A stretch of 64,000 bases of DNA from Coriaria nepalensis (GCA_027186245.1 CP114486.1:5795501-5859500), one strand, 5' to 3'; shown: positions 11,431-25,540, counted from the first letter of the stretch. Notes: a model not told the origin generated them from the letters alone. Numbers and translations are program-made.

Positions 11431-12239
11431 ATATTTAATATCTTTATTTTTCTATTATATAAGAATAACAAAACAATTTTTTCTATTTAATTCATATAAA
11501 TATTATTTTAGAAATATTGATTTTTGTCCATACTCTCTTTTTCTCTCACGCTGTCACTCTCTTCTCACTCACTCGGCCACTTCATTCTCATCTCACTCGG
11601 CCATGGAGGATAATTAGTATGGAGAATATAAAAATCCAATGGTATATTTTGAATTTGAAATAATTGTTATATAAATTAGACAGATACCTGTACTCTAATA
11701 ATTTATTTGATAACCATATGTTTGCTATTATGTTATATCTTAACTAATCTACATGGTACCCCACATTGAAGAATAAATAATCAAATGTATATTATATTTT
11801 TTTAAATAAGAATAACGTTAAAAAAACAAATAATAGAATTCAAGATTTCAATCCAAATATATCGGTCCAGACTACTGTCTATCGATTCGTTTTCTTAATT
11901 TTTTTTTTCTTAAATAAACATCCCAAATATTCATACAAAATAACAATAAAATAAAAAGAATAGAGATATTAAATATTCTCACAAAATAAAATAAAAAATA
12001 TAATATTATGAAGTGTTTTCAACGAGTACGGGTAAAATCGAATTCCGACAAGTCTTCCTATTGTGTCATAAACATCTGTAATTATCATATTTCCTTCTCC
12101 TCCGTATTTGTTCACTGATTTACGGTATACGTTTATTTTTCGGTATTCCACTCTGTTTACACATGATAGGAGGTACAACCACCATTGATTGGATCTTTTC
12201 TGAAATATTCCACTTGCCAGATGATGATACATGATAAAT
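11431..12239. other. Spacer between the convergent Ulp1 and mudrA remnants
   Basis: AT-rich, with a pyrimidine-rich patch (11530-11600) that contains CACTCGGCCA twice about 25 bp apart. An open minus frame at 12232-11969 shows no family motif but could be the tail of the transposase ORF. Confidence 0.35.
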
Positions 12240-14800
12240 TAATTACGCATATGCGGCTCTCCAATATTTAGTAGAGTAGAATGGATCACATAATGAATAT
12301 ATACTCACACTTATAGATTTCGCAACTGCTATAACATGTGGGTACAAAATTCTTTCCAATGTATGTTGACAATATCATCTTATGTCACTTCAAACGTATC
12401 AGCATCCACACTTTCACCTTCATTGTCAAGCATTCTTTGTGTCTTTTTCTAAGCAGTTTCACTACCATAAGAGTGCATCGCTCGGTATATTGATTTGCTT
12501 CATTTCTTCTAGTATTGAACTCAGTCGTCATTATCTTTCTAATACTTTCAAATAATGCTACAATTGGATATTGACTTGCATCCTTCAATGCAACACTATA
12601 CGATTTAGAATTATTATTTGTCATGATGTCTAAGGCCCTGAAAATGAGCATTTTATCAATATTTGAAACCAATATCCCCACATACAATGCCACACCAGGA
12701 TGTGCTCTTCTTATATAAAAAAAGTATTTATTGAAATGTTATATTGTATATGCTTTGGCTGCCACTTTGAATAGAAATGCCATTCCACTACTCATAAATT
12801 TCGACTTGATATTTTGTCTGATGTGCCAAATACTTGCACCATGTTTAGAATTTGGACAAACACTTTGTATAGTATTTCTAATACTCTGTGCTCAATCTGA
12901 AATAATCACCAAATTGAGAGTATTAGGTATTATTTCTCAAAACTTAGTCAAGAACCAAGCTCACAATGCCTCATTCTCATAATCGACTATAACTCATGCT
13001 AACAGATATAGTTGTTTGTTACCATCTTGTGTGGTTGCGGTTAGAAGTGTCCCTCCCTCTAATTTACCCTTAAAAAATGTCTCATTGATACTAATAACTT
13101 TTCGCGTTAAACAGAACTCCTTAATGGATGCCATAAAAGCAAAGAAAAAAAATAAGGAAATCTTCTTTATCCATCCATCTGAATTGCAGTTATAGTATCC
13201 AGATTCATGAGTTTCATCATGATAGAGTAATATGGTAACTTTGCATAGCTATCTTCGGTCATATCCCGAACAAGATCACGTGCAATAAACCTTATTTTTA
13301 GTGCCTTCTAATAATTAATATTTACTCTTATATTATTTTGGGCTAAATATTTAATCATTTTTAGAGTAGGACTCATTACTACCACTAAAATAATTCATCA
13401 CATGTCGTCCAATTACCAATATTGATGCTTGCCGATGCTTGTGATGTGAGGAGTCCAAACTATATGTATGTTGGTCATTATAAGTACGAATTTAGAAAAG
13501 TGAACAATCTTTTTTACATGTAGCACAGAATATCCACTTGCAATTTGAATCTATACAACCAACAATATATGTAGTCTTATTTGACTTCTTTCTCTTAAAT
13601 TCAAAATTCTCATCGGATCACATGTATCTACAGACACATTTTTAGATCCTTCTTTGAAACAAAGAATTGAGTACAATAAAACTCATCTTCTTTCCCTTGA
13701 ATTCAAAATTCCCATCGGGGCGCATGCATCTACAGACACATTTTTAGATCGTTATTTGAAATAAAGAATTAAGTATAATAAAACTCATCTTCGCTCCCTT
13801 ATGAAGAAGTAATAGGGAGTATATTACCGCCTTTGTCTTCATTTTCTAGTTGTTGAATATTAGGCAATGAAAAATCAGGAGTAGCTATATTATCTAGAGG
13901 AGATAAAATATCGGGTATAAATATTACTCCATCAAAAATATCAGAGTCATATAAATGAAAATTATGATTTATTTTATTATTATGACAATTATCATATTCT
14001 TCCTCCGTTCTTATAAACTCATCATCTTCATCCTCTATCGCATTCTCATTCTTTTCGTCATCCTCAACCTTAATCTCAAAATCAATATGTCAAGAAGTAG
14101 AAGCCTTTTCCTAAGGATTATGTACGACTACATTCATCTTGAAGCCCCTGATCAACCTTCTATTGCTTCTTGAAATTACAACTACTCATTTGAATTTTCG
14201 AAGTACATTAATTCATGGAATATTGTTATTTAATTAATTATTATTTTTCATATTAATATTAATAACTTCTAGCCAATTTTTTTTTTTTTTTTTTGGATTT
14301 CGTGGCTTATTCGTTTCTCTCTTAGGAATTAGAAGTTGGAGAAATTAATAACACATACGATTTACACACATGACAATAATAAGCTTACAATCAATCATAA
14401 GGCTCAATTACTATCTCATTATTCTCTTTATTAACGGTAGCTAGCTAACTAAGCTATTATATAATCTTCTTTTTCGATAATGAACTTTCTGGCAAGAAGT
14501 TCTTGCTTACACTTTTCAGAATAAAAGTAATATATAATAGAGATGGATTATTCAAAAATATATTATATAAAAATAACTTTATATCTGTTTCATTTTCTAT
14601 AAATATTGGATAAGTGATCGAGGACAATAACAGCTTATATGCTATTTCATATCAAATTCAGTAAGATCAACATGAATGGTACTGTAGATTACTTCTAACA
14701 AATCAGTGAAAGATACGTCTCTCTCAACTAAAATAGACTTCCATCCTTTATACCATTTTCGTACTCAAGATTTCGAATTGCCACTGTTATCTATCTATTC
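12240..14800 (-). mobile_element. mudrA-like transposase remnant (MULE copy B)
   Basis: Minus-strand pseudogene with stops and frameshifts. From the 5' side: acidic segment at 14100-13950 (EIKVEDDEKNENAIEDEDDE), MuDR N-terminal region about 13800-13390, then KVISINETFFKGKLEGGTLL near 13100, TTQDGNKQLYLLA near 13010, ALWAWFLTKF, IIPNTLNLVIISD and SIRNTIQS near 12900, and at 12693-12385 ALDIMTNNNSKSYSVALKDA and YPIVALFESIRKIM. These are the catalytic and post-catalytic blocks of plant MULE transposases (the DDE-bearing GTLLxATxxDGN and FISD motifs). The SWIM zinc finger is not clearly visible. The region 14200-14800 is a weaker upstream extension homologous to 5200-5530. Confidence 0.75.
13586..13789. 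repeat. Tandem duplication of about 102 bp inside mudrA copy B
   Basis: The phrase ACAGACACATTTTTAGATC occurs at 13630 and at 13732; flanking sequence (ATTCAAAATT..CATCGG before, AATAAAACTCATCTTC after) is repeated too. The period of 102 is a multiple of three, so it would have kept frame. Copy A lacks the second unit. Confidence 0.75.
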
Positions 14801-16695
14801 CCCATTGAAATATATGGATATATGAATATTGATGAATTCATTCATTCAAAATAAACAAACAAACATATTTTTGAGATTAATATTTGAAAAAATATTTAAA
14901 AAAATAGTAACTTGATACATACTTGAGCAATAGAACAAATGTCGTTAGATTTCAAGCAACCGAATAAAATTTCGATCGCTATGTTTCAAGCATTTTTCAA
15001 GGAAGAGAAAAGAAGAAATAAATTATTAAACGGTAATTACAGTTTTCTTTAATGAATAAACGGAAAAAACATTAAAAAAAAAAAGAGAAAAGAAATATAA
15101 AAATTAATATCTTTTTTAAAAGGTACATTTACCTAAACATCCCTAAAATATTTTTCTTTTAAAAAAAGAGTTATTTTTTTAAGTGACATGATATACCTAT
15201 GTAATGAGTCAGTTAAAAAGAAAATATCAAATAAAACGGTAAGGCTTGTTTGGCACACTAAAAAAAATATAAGAAAAATTGACATCCTTAAAAAATACAA
15301 AAAAAATTCTTTTAGAGGAATGGATTCCATGAGAGGCATATAGGCTATGATTGATAATACATTTTCATTTTCGTTTTTCCAATTCAATTAATGTTAAAGA
15401 ACTGATTTTTGAACTTCATTCATATTTTTTCAAAGTTTTCTAACCTTAATAAAACAGTATGTTCAGTAGATATTTTCAATGACTAGGATAAATTACGCTA
15501 GAATTCTTTAACATCAAATAAAATATGCCAAAATTTTCACTTACTTTTTCTTTTATCGGTTGTAATGAAAAAAATTAAATTACATTTGATTCAATTCCTT
15601 TTAGGAAATAAAAGTACAAATAAGAATTGTAATTAAAATTTTTTAACATTCATTTGATTATATGGGAATATGAATAAGAATAATAATTTTTTTATATTTA
15701 TTTAAAATAAAAATTTTAATAATATATTATTTCTACTTAATTAGATATATTTTGAAAAAAATTAAAATAAATATTTATTTATACGACCTTTTTTTTTTAT
15801 ATAATTTTTTAAACGGATATGAAAATTTTCATATTTTTATTTTTATTTTCAAATTTATTCTTTGTATAACCAAACGAATGCCAAAAAGTTAATATTCTCA
15901 TTTTTATTCCCTTACCGTTATCATTCTCATTCATATTCCCTAAATAGAAAAATAATCTCATTTTATCAATTCTTTTGATCCAAACAATGGAATAAAATAA
16001 AATTTTCATTCTATTCTCACAAAAAAATCGAACCATGATATATTGAGCAGGTTAAGAAAGTAAAACAAAGTTGGAACTGAAAAATCTCACACTTCCAAAA
16101 ATTATAAGGAGGGAAAGATGTCTTACACGACTCATGAGCTCTGTTTCCAGCAGCTGCCAATTTCCCCGAGCTCAAATTATTTTCTCCTCCCCAACGGTAA
16201 GTATTGGCCTAACTCTTGGAGAAGGGCCCGGGTGACGTCATCCCGCAATGGAGACTATAAGTGTGGGCCCAGCCATAATGCCCTCTCCTAGAATGTACAC
16301 ACTCCTGACTCGGGGAACTAAAAGTATATATCATTACATTGATAGATACATCTGATCAACCTACGCAAGTTATCCCAGTATCTTGGAACCAATAAAAATC
16401 AAACCCAGAAAAGACTTGCTTCTATAGCTGGAATGGGAAAAGGCAGATTTGTCATAGCCTTGAGCAAGGGAGGCTTTTTCAGACATTGTGGAGGAAAATG
16501 TGTGACGAAAAATCCCGTGCCAAAATGTGTCCCTTACTTTGGAGAAGAGACTCAAAGTGGCGATGACGGCAGTTAAGAACTGATCTGAGTAGAAGTCCCA
16601 CATGACTACTTGTCCATTTCTGTGCGAAAACTATGGGCCGGAGGAGGTTAAAACCAAAAGGTGGGATGGATGATAGATCCATCTTAAGGTTTTGT
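14801..16695. other. AT-rich intergenic, then 3' region of CPL1
   Basis: 14801-16080 is very AT-rich with no gene. 16130-16330 is a GC-richer island with GGGCCC twice and a bZIP-type palindrome. 16330-16695 is probably CPL1 3'UTR, since its open frames on the minus strand resemble no protein. Confidence 0.4.
16233..16240. promoter_or_regulatory. TGACGTCA palindrome (bZIP/TGA-type element)
   Basis: An exact 8-bp TGACGTCA lies in the short GC-rich island, followed 15-35 bp on by CTATAAGT and GTGGGCCC. In plants TGACG palindromes bind bZIP factors of the TGA/CREB-like type, and GGGCC motifs mark some promoters. No gene is seen downstream on either strand within reach, so this may be chance or the edge of a non-coding transcript. 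Confidence 0.3.
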
Positions 16696-19600
16696 TCAAG
16701 GAACTGGAGGGGCATTTTTGGGATATCTAGCGGAAGATGGTACCCGCTGTAAAACTCGCGGAAACTCTGGTTTTAGACGTTTGCTTGACATTGCTTGTGA
16801 TGATGGCCTTGTATTAATTATAAGCGGGAAAAATAAGAAAGGCAGATCAATAAGGAGAGGGATTTTGGTTAGATAAGAACTGCTATACAAAGAAGATTAA
16901 TTTACTTTTAAGAGAAAAATAAATGAGCAGAATTAAAACCTTTATCCAGAACTTATCCAAAGAGAAAATTTAAAAATAAAGGTAGCGGTTAGGTAATGAA
17001 ATACCTTGGAGAACCGTGCCATTTTGGTGTAAATGGACCTTGCACAGATCTAAGATTTCCAAGGGCCCTTTCAGCAGCCTAAGGAAAAGTATCAAATAGC
17101 TTTAAAAGTCGTGTAAAAAGTTCTCGAAAGAACAAAGGGATAAAAAAAGGCATGCGAGGAGAAGGCAGAGTTAGAAATTCTAAATTCTGGATCTGGACGT
17201 AGAATACCTGCGTCTTAGCATCATCCCATGTTAACCCAATCCCCCTTCCCATGATCTGTCCATCTACTTCAACCTAAATATGAAGTCAGAACCAACAAAG
17301 AAAGTTTATGCGGATGGAAAGTTACTTTATGTACCATAAAATCTATCAATTTGTTTCAGAAACTCCAAAAAACAAACGTTTAGAGCTTTTTCTTTTCAAT
17401 AGCCTTTTTACGAATGATTAAGAGCCATCTCAAGGACCAGAGGGCGGGGCTACGGATGAATTGATAGAATATTTTTATATATGAAATTCCAGGTTCAGTA
17501 GGATGCTGCAATAGACAAAGCTAAAAATGCTAATTTAGTGCTTGAGGACAACAATCTCTGGCAGCAGAGAATTTATGGCAGAAAGACATGGATCAAGAAG
17601 CAAACCTGGGCATATACTTCATCATTCTGGACTGAATTTACTGAAGGTGGAGGCTGATGTTGAAAAGAGAAACGAAGACCCTCCATCATACACTGAAGAA
17701 GTTGATTAAAAATCGTCACACATAAACCATCAATCGAATCTGAAATTGGAGCAGTAATGCATGGAGAGCAAAGGTAATCAGGTCTTTGGAGAAGCTTACT
17801 AGTTCTTTGAGTGCAGAGACTGAACCCATTGGTCTCTTAGAACCTTCAAGCCTATGGTCCATAGGCCTGGGTGACTCTGATGCGGCTAGAAATGATACAG
17901 ACTCCTCTCTAGGCAATAGCTGATTTCCAAAAGAACTCACACTACCCGCATAACTATTATCTTCCATTAAGGGAAACTTATTATGCAGTGGCCCTGAATC
18001 AGTCTTACCACGTAATATATACATATCTGCATTTATCAATCTAAGACAGTCAAAACAAGAAACTGTAGATAATATGATTTTGCAGGGAATACCCCAAGAT
18101 AATCTCCTCTACTAAAACAAATAGAAACAAAGACATCATGCTCTTCAGAAGATCAGTGCAATGTGTGTGCAGTTAAAGAGAACAGTGAGAAGTTTTATCT
18201 CATATCATCTACAAATGCTCACATCAAAACCAAATACGGTGGAGCAACAAAGTCAATCTTGTAAAAAGTACCAATTTTCAACTTGTTTAACTTAACCTTA
18301 TAGTGTTTATAATGGTTATAAAATATATTGATTTCTTAAAGGATTTCACCAATTTTAACAACCAAATACAGGTCCGCTGCATAAGAAGGTTAATTTAACC
18401 TGAGGCATGACACGGTATTGATTTCTTAAAAGACAAATTTATCACCAATTTTCTTACTTCTCTTCTACACCTTCTTATATATATATATATTTATTATGCA
18501 GAAACTGATACCTCAAAAGTTAAAATTCTCAAAACAGTAAATTGGACAATATTTTATCCGTTTATAGATCTGGAGTTTTGTGGCCTTTGGTACACTTTCA
18601 GCAATAAAAGAAACAAGTTGATAATAGAGTCTGAAGCTCCATATATCTCGAAATATGGTATATCAAGAATCATTCTTCAAACTCTCAACCTTTAGGTTTC
18701 ACATAAACAACAAACAGTATATAATCACTACAGAAAAGAGAGTAACAGACTATCATAGATGCAACACCAGTAAGACAAAATAAATCATACCAGCCAAATT
18801 CTTTATCGAGCCCTCAGCAGCCTGGTGTTGTGCTTCCCTTCTTGTTCTACCAATTCCTTTACCAATTTTTTCTCCAGCAAACCAAGCCTACAAAAGGGAC
18901 AAACATGATGATTGATCCATATGTGAGAGTTAAGAACAATGTAGCTAAAATTATTGGCAATGATAGGATTCAATTCATTGATAAAGAAGGGGAACCATAT
19001 CAAGCTTAAATACCCCGGTTTTAAGTAGTTAGAATAATAAAATAAGGATATCAATTCACATGCTCAGCATCCATCTACTCACAGTAAATCAGATGTGACA
19101 GACTTAAGTCAGAAATTGAGGAATGAGGTCATTAAGGTTGGCCTTCCAAGAAAAGAAGTCTAACTTCAGGTCAACAAAAAACAACTTAAGTTCTGTAAGT
19201 AGTACAACTAACTATAAAGTGCTTGTTCATGATAATTACCTCGCTGGAGAACTGAAGTTCTGAGCTCGGAACCAGCGCATTTCTGAAATCAGCCTACAAT
19301 TTTTCACTTCAAACAATTAAGAAACTTAATGAAATATGAGGGTATATCCATACACATTTTAAGGGACTGTTCTTTTTTCTTTTTCATAATACAGCTCCTT
19401 TCCCATTACCTTGGTTCCACATTTCACTGCAATTTTGTGAAGAACTCCGACCGGGCTTTCTGCATTTGGATTAGATTGTCCAGGTTCAAAGTCAATATCC
19501 ATGTTGCTGGAAGATGTTTGGTTCATGAGAACTTCCTCACCTTCAGAAAACACCAAAGAAGTAAAATATTGAGAATCTGAAAGCATATATAGAAGCAACC

Positions 19601-22600
19601 ATGATATCAAAAGGAATTCAATCTACCATTCTCACCTGTGAAAGAATGATAACTGGGCTGTGCATAATTTAACCTCAACCGATCCTCTCTACTAAATGCC
19701 TGAAGTAAATATATGTGATTGTTATCCTTTATCAAATGAATAAGACTCCAACCCCCAGCCCATTCCCCCCTCCTCTCCCTCATTTTCTTTATATTTTCTC
19801 CCTTTTTGGGAGCAGGAGAATAATCTCATGGATAAAGTTCAAACTACTACAAGTTGCTAACCTCTTTAGGCAGTCTTTGATTTTCATGAAGAATTCTATC
19901 ATGCGGAAAACAACCCTCAGCCTTGGGGAAAAAAGGAGAATGAGATCGCTGCTTTTCAACATGCATTAATCCTGATTCTATACAAAAATCTTTTGGTACT
20001 GCTCCGCTCAGTTTCTGTGGGCTCATCTCTTCCTCTGCAGGAAACCAACCTCCATGTGATTGCACCTGTGGGGGTGCAGAAACCTGTACTGGAGGACGTA
20101 CTGGAAATGCAGGTTCACTGGAACCCTGCTCTCTTATATCTTGGCCATGTTGCAATATGAGAAGTCTCCTCCGTGTATCAGGATCTAATTCTGATTCTGG
20201 TACCTCACCCTCCTCTCTAGCAGGAGAATTTTGCAAGCTTGGTTCAGTGGGGCCAGCATGGGTAACTGATTTAACTATAGGAGATGACTGTGGGAATTGC
20301 ATATTTTGATAAGGCGTCATTGATGCCTGTATTATTGGCAGTGGAGTTGAGCTAGACGCTGATGTCACTGCATACTGAAGTGAAGGAGCCAGCCTCCGAT
20401 CTGCACTTGTGATTGTTGAAGACAAGATAGCATCCTGAATGCAAGTACAGATATGTTTACGGTTCAGAAAGTGGATATATCGCTCATCTCTTTACATGAA
20501 CTTGTAAAATCCTGAGTAGGCTTAAGCTAAACACAGGGCTCATTTTTATACCTTTAGTCTTCTTTCAACTTCAGCATCCTCCAACCCATCAGCAAGAACT
20601 GGATCTTTGTTTCCATTAGAAACAGAAGAATCATCCTGAATAGAAAAATGATCAAGATTTAGGAGTACAAGAACCATATACAATTTCAAGATATAACGGT
20701 AGCTGATCAAGACACGAATTTAATGCATGACTAAAAGAAGATGTCACAAACAGTAGGCTCAGATTATCCATGGACCAATGAAAACAGAAAAGAATCATAA
20801 CCCAACCTCTGAAACTAAATAGCTGCTCACATCAGGTGGACTAGGTATATCTTTGACATCATCTTCAAACGTAATATCAGGAATTTTCGGCAGCAAGCAA
20901 TCATCAAATTCCCTGCAATTGAAGTCCAACGTCATGTCAAATATCAGTAAAATTGCAGAGGCGTAGGTGTGCAGGTGTCTTATAATAAAGAAAAAACACG
21001 TGACAGATTAATTTTCTTACTTGAAGAAACCACCTCTGACATTGCAAGCAACATTTCTTGCTACACACAAGACAGGTACAGCAATATTTTCCTGCAACAA
21101 AACCAGATCTGAGATGCTGTGTATGAATGTAACTGAGATACTACACTTTTTACACTGAAGATGAGAAAAATAGAAAATATACCTCAGAATGGGGAGCAAA
21201 GTAAGGCGCATATGCAGGAACAACATGAACGCGAGGTTGATCTTTTTCATTCCACACTTTTAACCGATCATCAATTACCAATGCCATCTTAGGATGGCAA
21301 AATCCATCCTGAAAAACATTGAACAATGACTTCCTAGAACCTGTAAATAAGTATAAAAGATATCAGTAAGTAATAGAGATCAACTATGTTGTACTATGGA
21401 AATGTATGAAATAAGAAAAACAATGCTAAGAAATTTAGCTAAATGTTACTTTCGGGAATATCAGTTGCAGAAATGGGAATATTTCCAAAAATGAATCAAA
21501 CCACTTACCAGACTTGACACACACAATCCGATCCAGCAGTTCTTTTGAGCTTATCAAATTTGAATCTGGATCGAGAAGCCTCCACATCTCTAATGCATAA
21601 TCCCTTTCAGCCATTGTGCAAACATAAACTTCAAAACGCTTGCGACCTCTTGCAGTCAAGTAGCTCCGAAGATCCTCCCATGCAGGTCTCAACCTTACGA
21701 GAACACTTGTATCTCGAATCTACGAAATTATAAGAGATTTCATTAATACAGGAAAACCAGAACTCCATCAAATCCTTCCACTGTTAATCCAAGACCAAGA
21801 GCTGCAATACATGACAAATGCTAAACATTGTGTTGCACCATAAGATTTGACAATGATGTACCTGAGGGTTTATACGAGTCAGAATGATGTTTCTCTCATG
21901 TAACCGTATGATTGGTCGCACAATAGGTTGATGGTTGTCTGACAAGGCTGCAACCACCTCAGACTGGACTTTGATCACCTTTCCATTTTCAACAATTTGA
22001 TCATTTTCTGTGTATTGCTTCAATATAATCTTGTCGTCTTGATAGCGCTTAACCTCTGCCAGCATGCCCGCAATGCGCTGTGGATCCACCTCACTGATTA
22101 GTTTCCGCTGTAGCGCTTCAATTCTATCCTCAAATGAGCGCATTGTATTTGCAACTATGAGTGTCTCATCAAGATCAAATACAATGGCAAGACATCTAAG
22201 GTTCAGCATGACAAGACAAGAATCGTAAAGTCCCGGTGCAATGTTGAAACCCCAAAAACATGGATGCTGCTTATTGTTACTCCTAGAACACATTGCTACC
22301 AAATGTAGTTCCTCTCCTCCTAGTTGCATAACGGCAGTCTGTTGACAAAAAATATCATAAGTGCAGTCAACTTTAGCAAAAGTATATATTATCAATGTGT
22401 ATGAGTTCAGAAAGTATGGTCACAAAGCATGCTATATCTAACTGATAACAACAGAATAATCTTGGTTATTAGCAAGAATAAGAAGCATAAAATGTATTAA
22501 AGGTCTTTTGATAATATGACTTCTTTCCATTAATTTGTATTTTAAAATGAGAAATAACAATGTATTTTAGACCATTTAATGGAAAGTATGGCATACGTGG

Positions 22601-23521
22601 CTTCCAAGTTATAGCTTTTTATGACACGCTGATACATGTTCAACTTAATAAACAAAAATCTCTGAACAGGTTAAGAAGGCAATATCAATATACAGTTGCA
22701 AGGTTTGAAAAGACAACTGCACTAGTTAGGCAAAGTTCTTGGTTTTAGTTCTCTCTTCATATCAAATTACATACCAAGATTAAAATTACTCTTTCTAATT
22801 CTGTCTTATCATAACACCATCTCAACTATCTCAAAGGACAAAAGGGAAGTTCATATGTCATAATGTCCAGTTCTGAACAAGATTCTAGTCCTGGAATCAC
22901 AGTTCTGCAGAATAAGTCCATAATTCTCTTCACATGATTCACAAATTCAAATGGTCAAATGATTAATCAAGGGAAAAAATAGGTACATGTTAATTACTTC
23001 AGGAAGTTCTTAGAAAATTTGTTCAAGAGTATTACTGGATTCACTGAAAATGTCAATAAATTTTCCCTGATACTTGAACATGGGTAAAGGGTACCTTCTG
23101 AATGCAGTCCAAGAGCTAGTAAGTAAGTAGAGAGTCCACTGTCATATTATCAGTGTAATTTTCAATTTCCCCTTTTTTACTTCTTTTTTTTTCCAATTTT
23201 TTTTTTTCGGGTTATGTTTTATACCTTGTTCTCCATGAGACATGAGGAATGCAAAAGAAAGAGCTGCGAATTCTGTGACTGCGAGGTCTTTGACTCCATT
23301 TTGAAGCAAACCCCATCAGAAGTGATTGTGTGAAGAACCGCAAGTGGCGGACACCTCTCACTCGCCTGTGAGAAGTGACTTATTCTGATTTCCGTCAGAT
23401 CGATAATCTTGCTGTTGATGTTGTTGTCGTAGTCGTTCTCTCCCGGATAAATTTCAACCTCCCCGAGAAAATCATTCCCATGATACACCACTGATTTATA
23501 CATTTTCACCTCCTTCATCAT
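16696..23521 (-). CDS. CPL1: RNA polymerase II CTD phosphatase-like 1 (CPL1/FIERY2 orthologue)
   Basis: Seventeen coding exons (high to low): 23521-23225, 22338-21862, 21719-21509, 21340-21183, 21091-21021, 20912-20807, 20635-20552, 20434-19862, 19699-19636, 19540-19410, 19293-19240, 18887-18791, 18026-17800, 17692-17606, 17273-17208, 17078-17005, 16807-16696. All have GT...AG introns and join in frame to 962 aa, close to the Arabidopsis protein (about 967). It removes phosphate from the polymerase II C-terminal repeat in the nucleus and in Arabidopsis also dephosphorylates HYL1 in miRNA processing. Seen here: FCP1-type catalytic motif [11 protein letters not shown] (DxDxT at 154-158), the phosphatase fold to about 480, a Ser/Pro-rich linker, dsRNA-binding domains at about 703-774 ([19 protein letters not shown]) and 845-920 ([20 protein letters not shown]), and the basic tail NKRLKP-like end [11 protein letters not shown]. 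The start is fixed by an in-frame TAG just upstream; the ATG is doubled (MM). The gene looks intact. Confidence 0.97.
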
Positions 23522-25540
23522 CCTCTATAATTTTCAGCTTTTGAGCTCTGCTATTATCGTCAAGTTTCCGTACAAACCCATGGATTTGTGAGTTTCTTTC
23601 GAGTCAACAGAAAAAGGTACAAAATAAACTCATCATCATCATCAACTCATCGTTGTCAGCGATGATTTAGATTAGATCCAGTTCTCTTGTTTTGCAAATT
23701 AAAAAACGGCGATACGTAAATTAGGGATTTTCTCTTTTCGGATTTTTTTTCCCTTGGAAAATTTTAGATCTCTGATTGATCAGATCCAAGGAAACAATTG
23801 TTGATCTTCTGGATTAACGATTTACAAAGCAAGAAAGTTTTCGAATCGGAGGTAACTGGTATTGCTAGGGTTAGTATTTAGGTAACGATGATGAAGAACA
23901 GCGAATTTATGATAAATAACGTGAAAAAGCCTAAATCCAGAAAGCGAAAGGTCAGAAATTGCACCCCAATGCATAAGACAGATAGCAAAAGGCAATAATA
24001 ATTAAGAAAATAGTAATCCCAACAAATTAAAGACTTCCAAATATGATACAGATTAATTTAATTAAAGGTGGTTGGTAATTCTTTTGGTTACATTATTCGT
24101 TTCATCTTTAAATTTTATTATTTTTTATTTTCTTTTATTTTTTATCTTAATATCATAATATATAATAAAAATACTCATTTTTAACTCTGCATGCCGTATA
24201 TTATTTTTACAGCCAAATTTTTAAAAATACTCATTTTATATTTTATAATAATATTTTTAAATATCTTTATTTTATAATAAATTTTTTAATTTAATACTTA
24301 AATTTTATTATATTTTTTTAATTAAAAAATACGATAAATTATATAAACACTTGTAAGCTTATTATAATTTTTTAATTTATAAATTCATATATTGCTATAA
24401 AAAATATTTAGATAAAAAAAAATCATCTAAAAATCAGTATTTCATTTTCTTCCTTTTTTTTATTTTAATCTTATTATTAACTTTTTATCTTTTTCATATA
24501 TATTTTGATTTTACAACTTTTTTACGTTTCAACTTTGGCTTTCTCTTGATAGAATCTTTATACTAAAAATACTAGTCCTTTTAGAAAATTATAATTATAT
24601 CGAGTGATTTTTATAACTAAAATAAAAATTGATGAATAAAAGTTAAAATTATATTTCGAGATATTCTTATTCTTAAAATATATAGTAAATTTATTAATAT
24701 CGATATAATTCTATTTAATAAGAAAATATTTTTACTATCTAATTTACGTATAAGATGATAAAGAGTTTGCATCAATAATCTAATTTATGTTAAATAATTT
24801 ATATATAGTTTGCATTGATAAATGGATTATTTATTGACTATTATTTAATTTACGTAAAGTTTGCATTGATAATCTATTCTTACACTAATCAAGCTTACAC
24901 TCTATATTCAAGAACCAAATAGGGTACGATTCTTCGAGTTCCCTCCGCTTGAACAAACAAAGGTCAATGAAAGGACCATTATTACGAAGGTGGATGCCGA
25001 TTCAAGATGGCTAGACTCCCATGAAGAATTCAGAAATTGGGGAAAACGAAGATCGAATCTTGAAAGAGAAATAAGAGAGTGATTGAGAGGAAAAATTAGT
25101 TAAATATTTTAGATCTTACCCGTGCCTCATGCCGAAACGATTACACTTTATATCAATTACAGTCAATTAACAAACACTAAAGTATGAAAACCAAGACTTA
25201 GACTACATGTTATTCTTCAAAGGCTACGGGTAGTCTATAACTTGAGTGGACGAGTCTTCTATTCACATAAACCCACACTTGTATCAACAACCAACATATC
25301 TACCAAACAAGGAAAAGAAAGCTAATAAAAGCTTCCCTTACATTGATGCTAGAATTCCGAACAGAAGGCAAAGAAAATCACAATTACAAAGTATGAAAAT
25401 AACAAAAAAATACAAAATAAAAAGCTACAAATAGTATTTCAATTACATAATATTGTACATAGATAATCACACTCAAAACCCACCCCCACACTTATCATTC
25501 TAGCTAGCATTTCAAATTTATACAAAGAAAACTCATACTA
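23522..25540. other. CPL1 promoter/5'UTR and AT-rich spacer
   Basis: 23522-23900 is the likely 5'UTR and promoter of CPL1, with TCATCATCATCATCAACTCAT-type trinucleotide runs near 23630. 24060-24880 is extremely AT-rich with no gene. A CTTTGCATTGATAA-like phrase recurs near 24766, 24808 and 24858. 25240-25440 carries only a chance frame; 25440-25540 is probably the 3'UTR of the DUF1218 gene. Confidence 0.45.

Noticed and set aside
12731..12982. Plus-strand 83-codon frame
   Set aside because: Antisense to the mudrA catalytic region of MULE copy B.
16370..16715. Two overlapping minus-strand frames after CPL1
   Set aside because: Different frames from the CPL1 stop exon, no motif; most likely 3'UTR.
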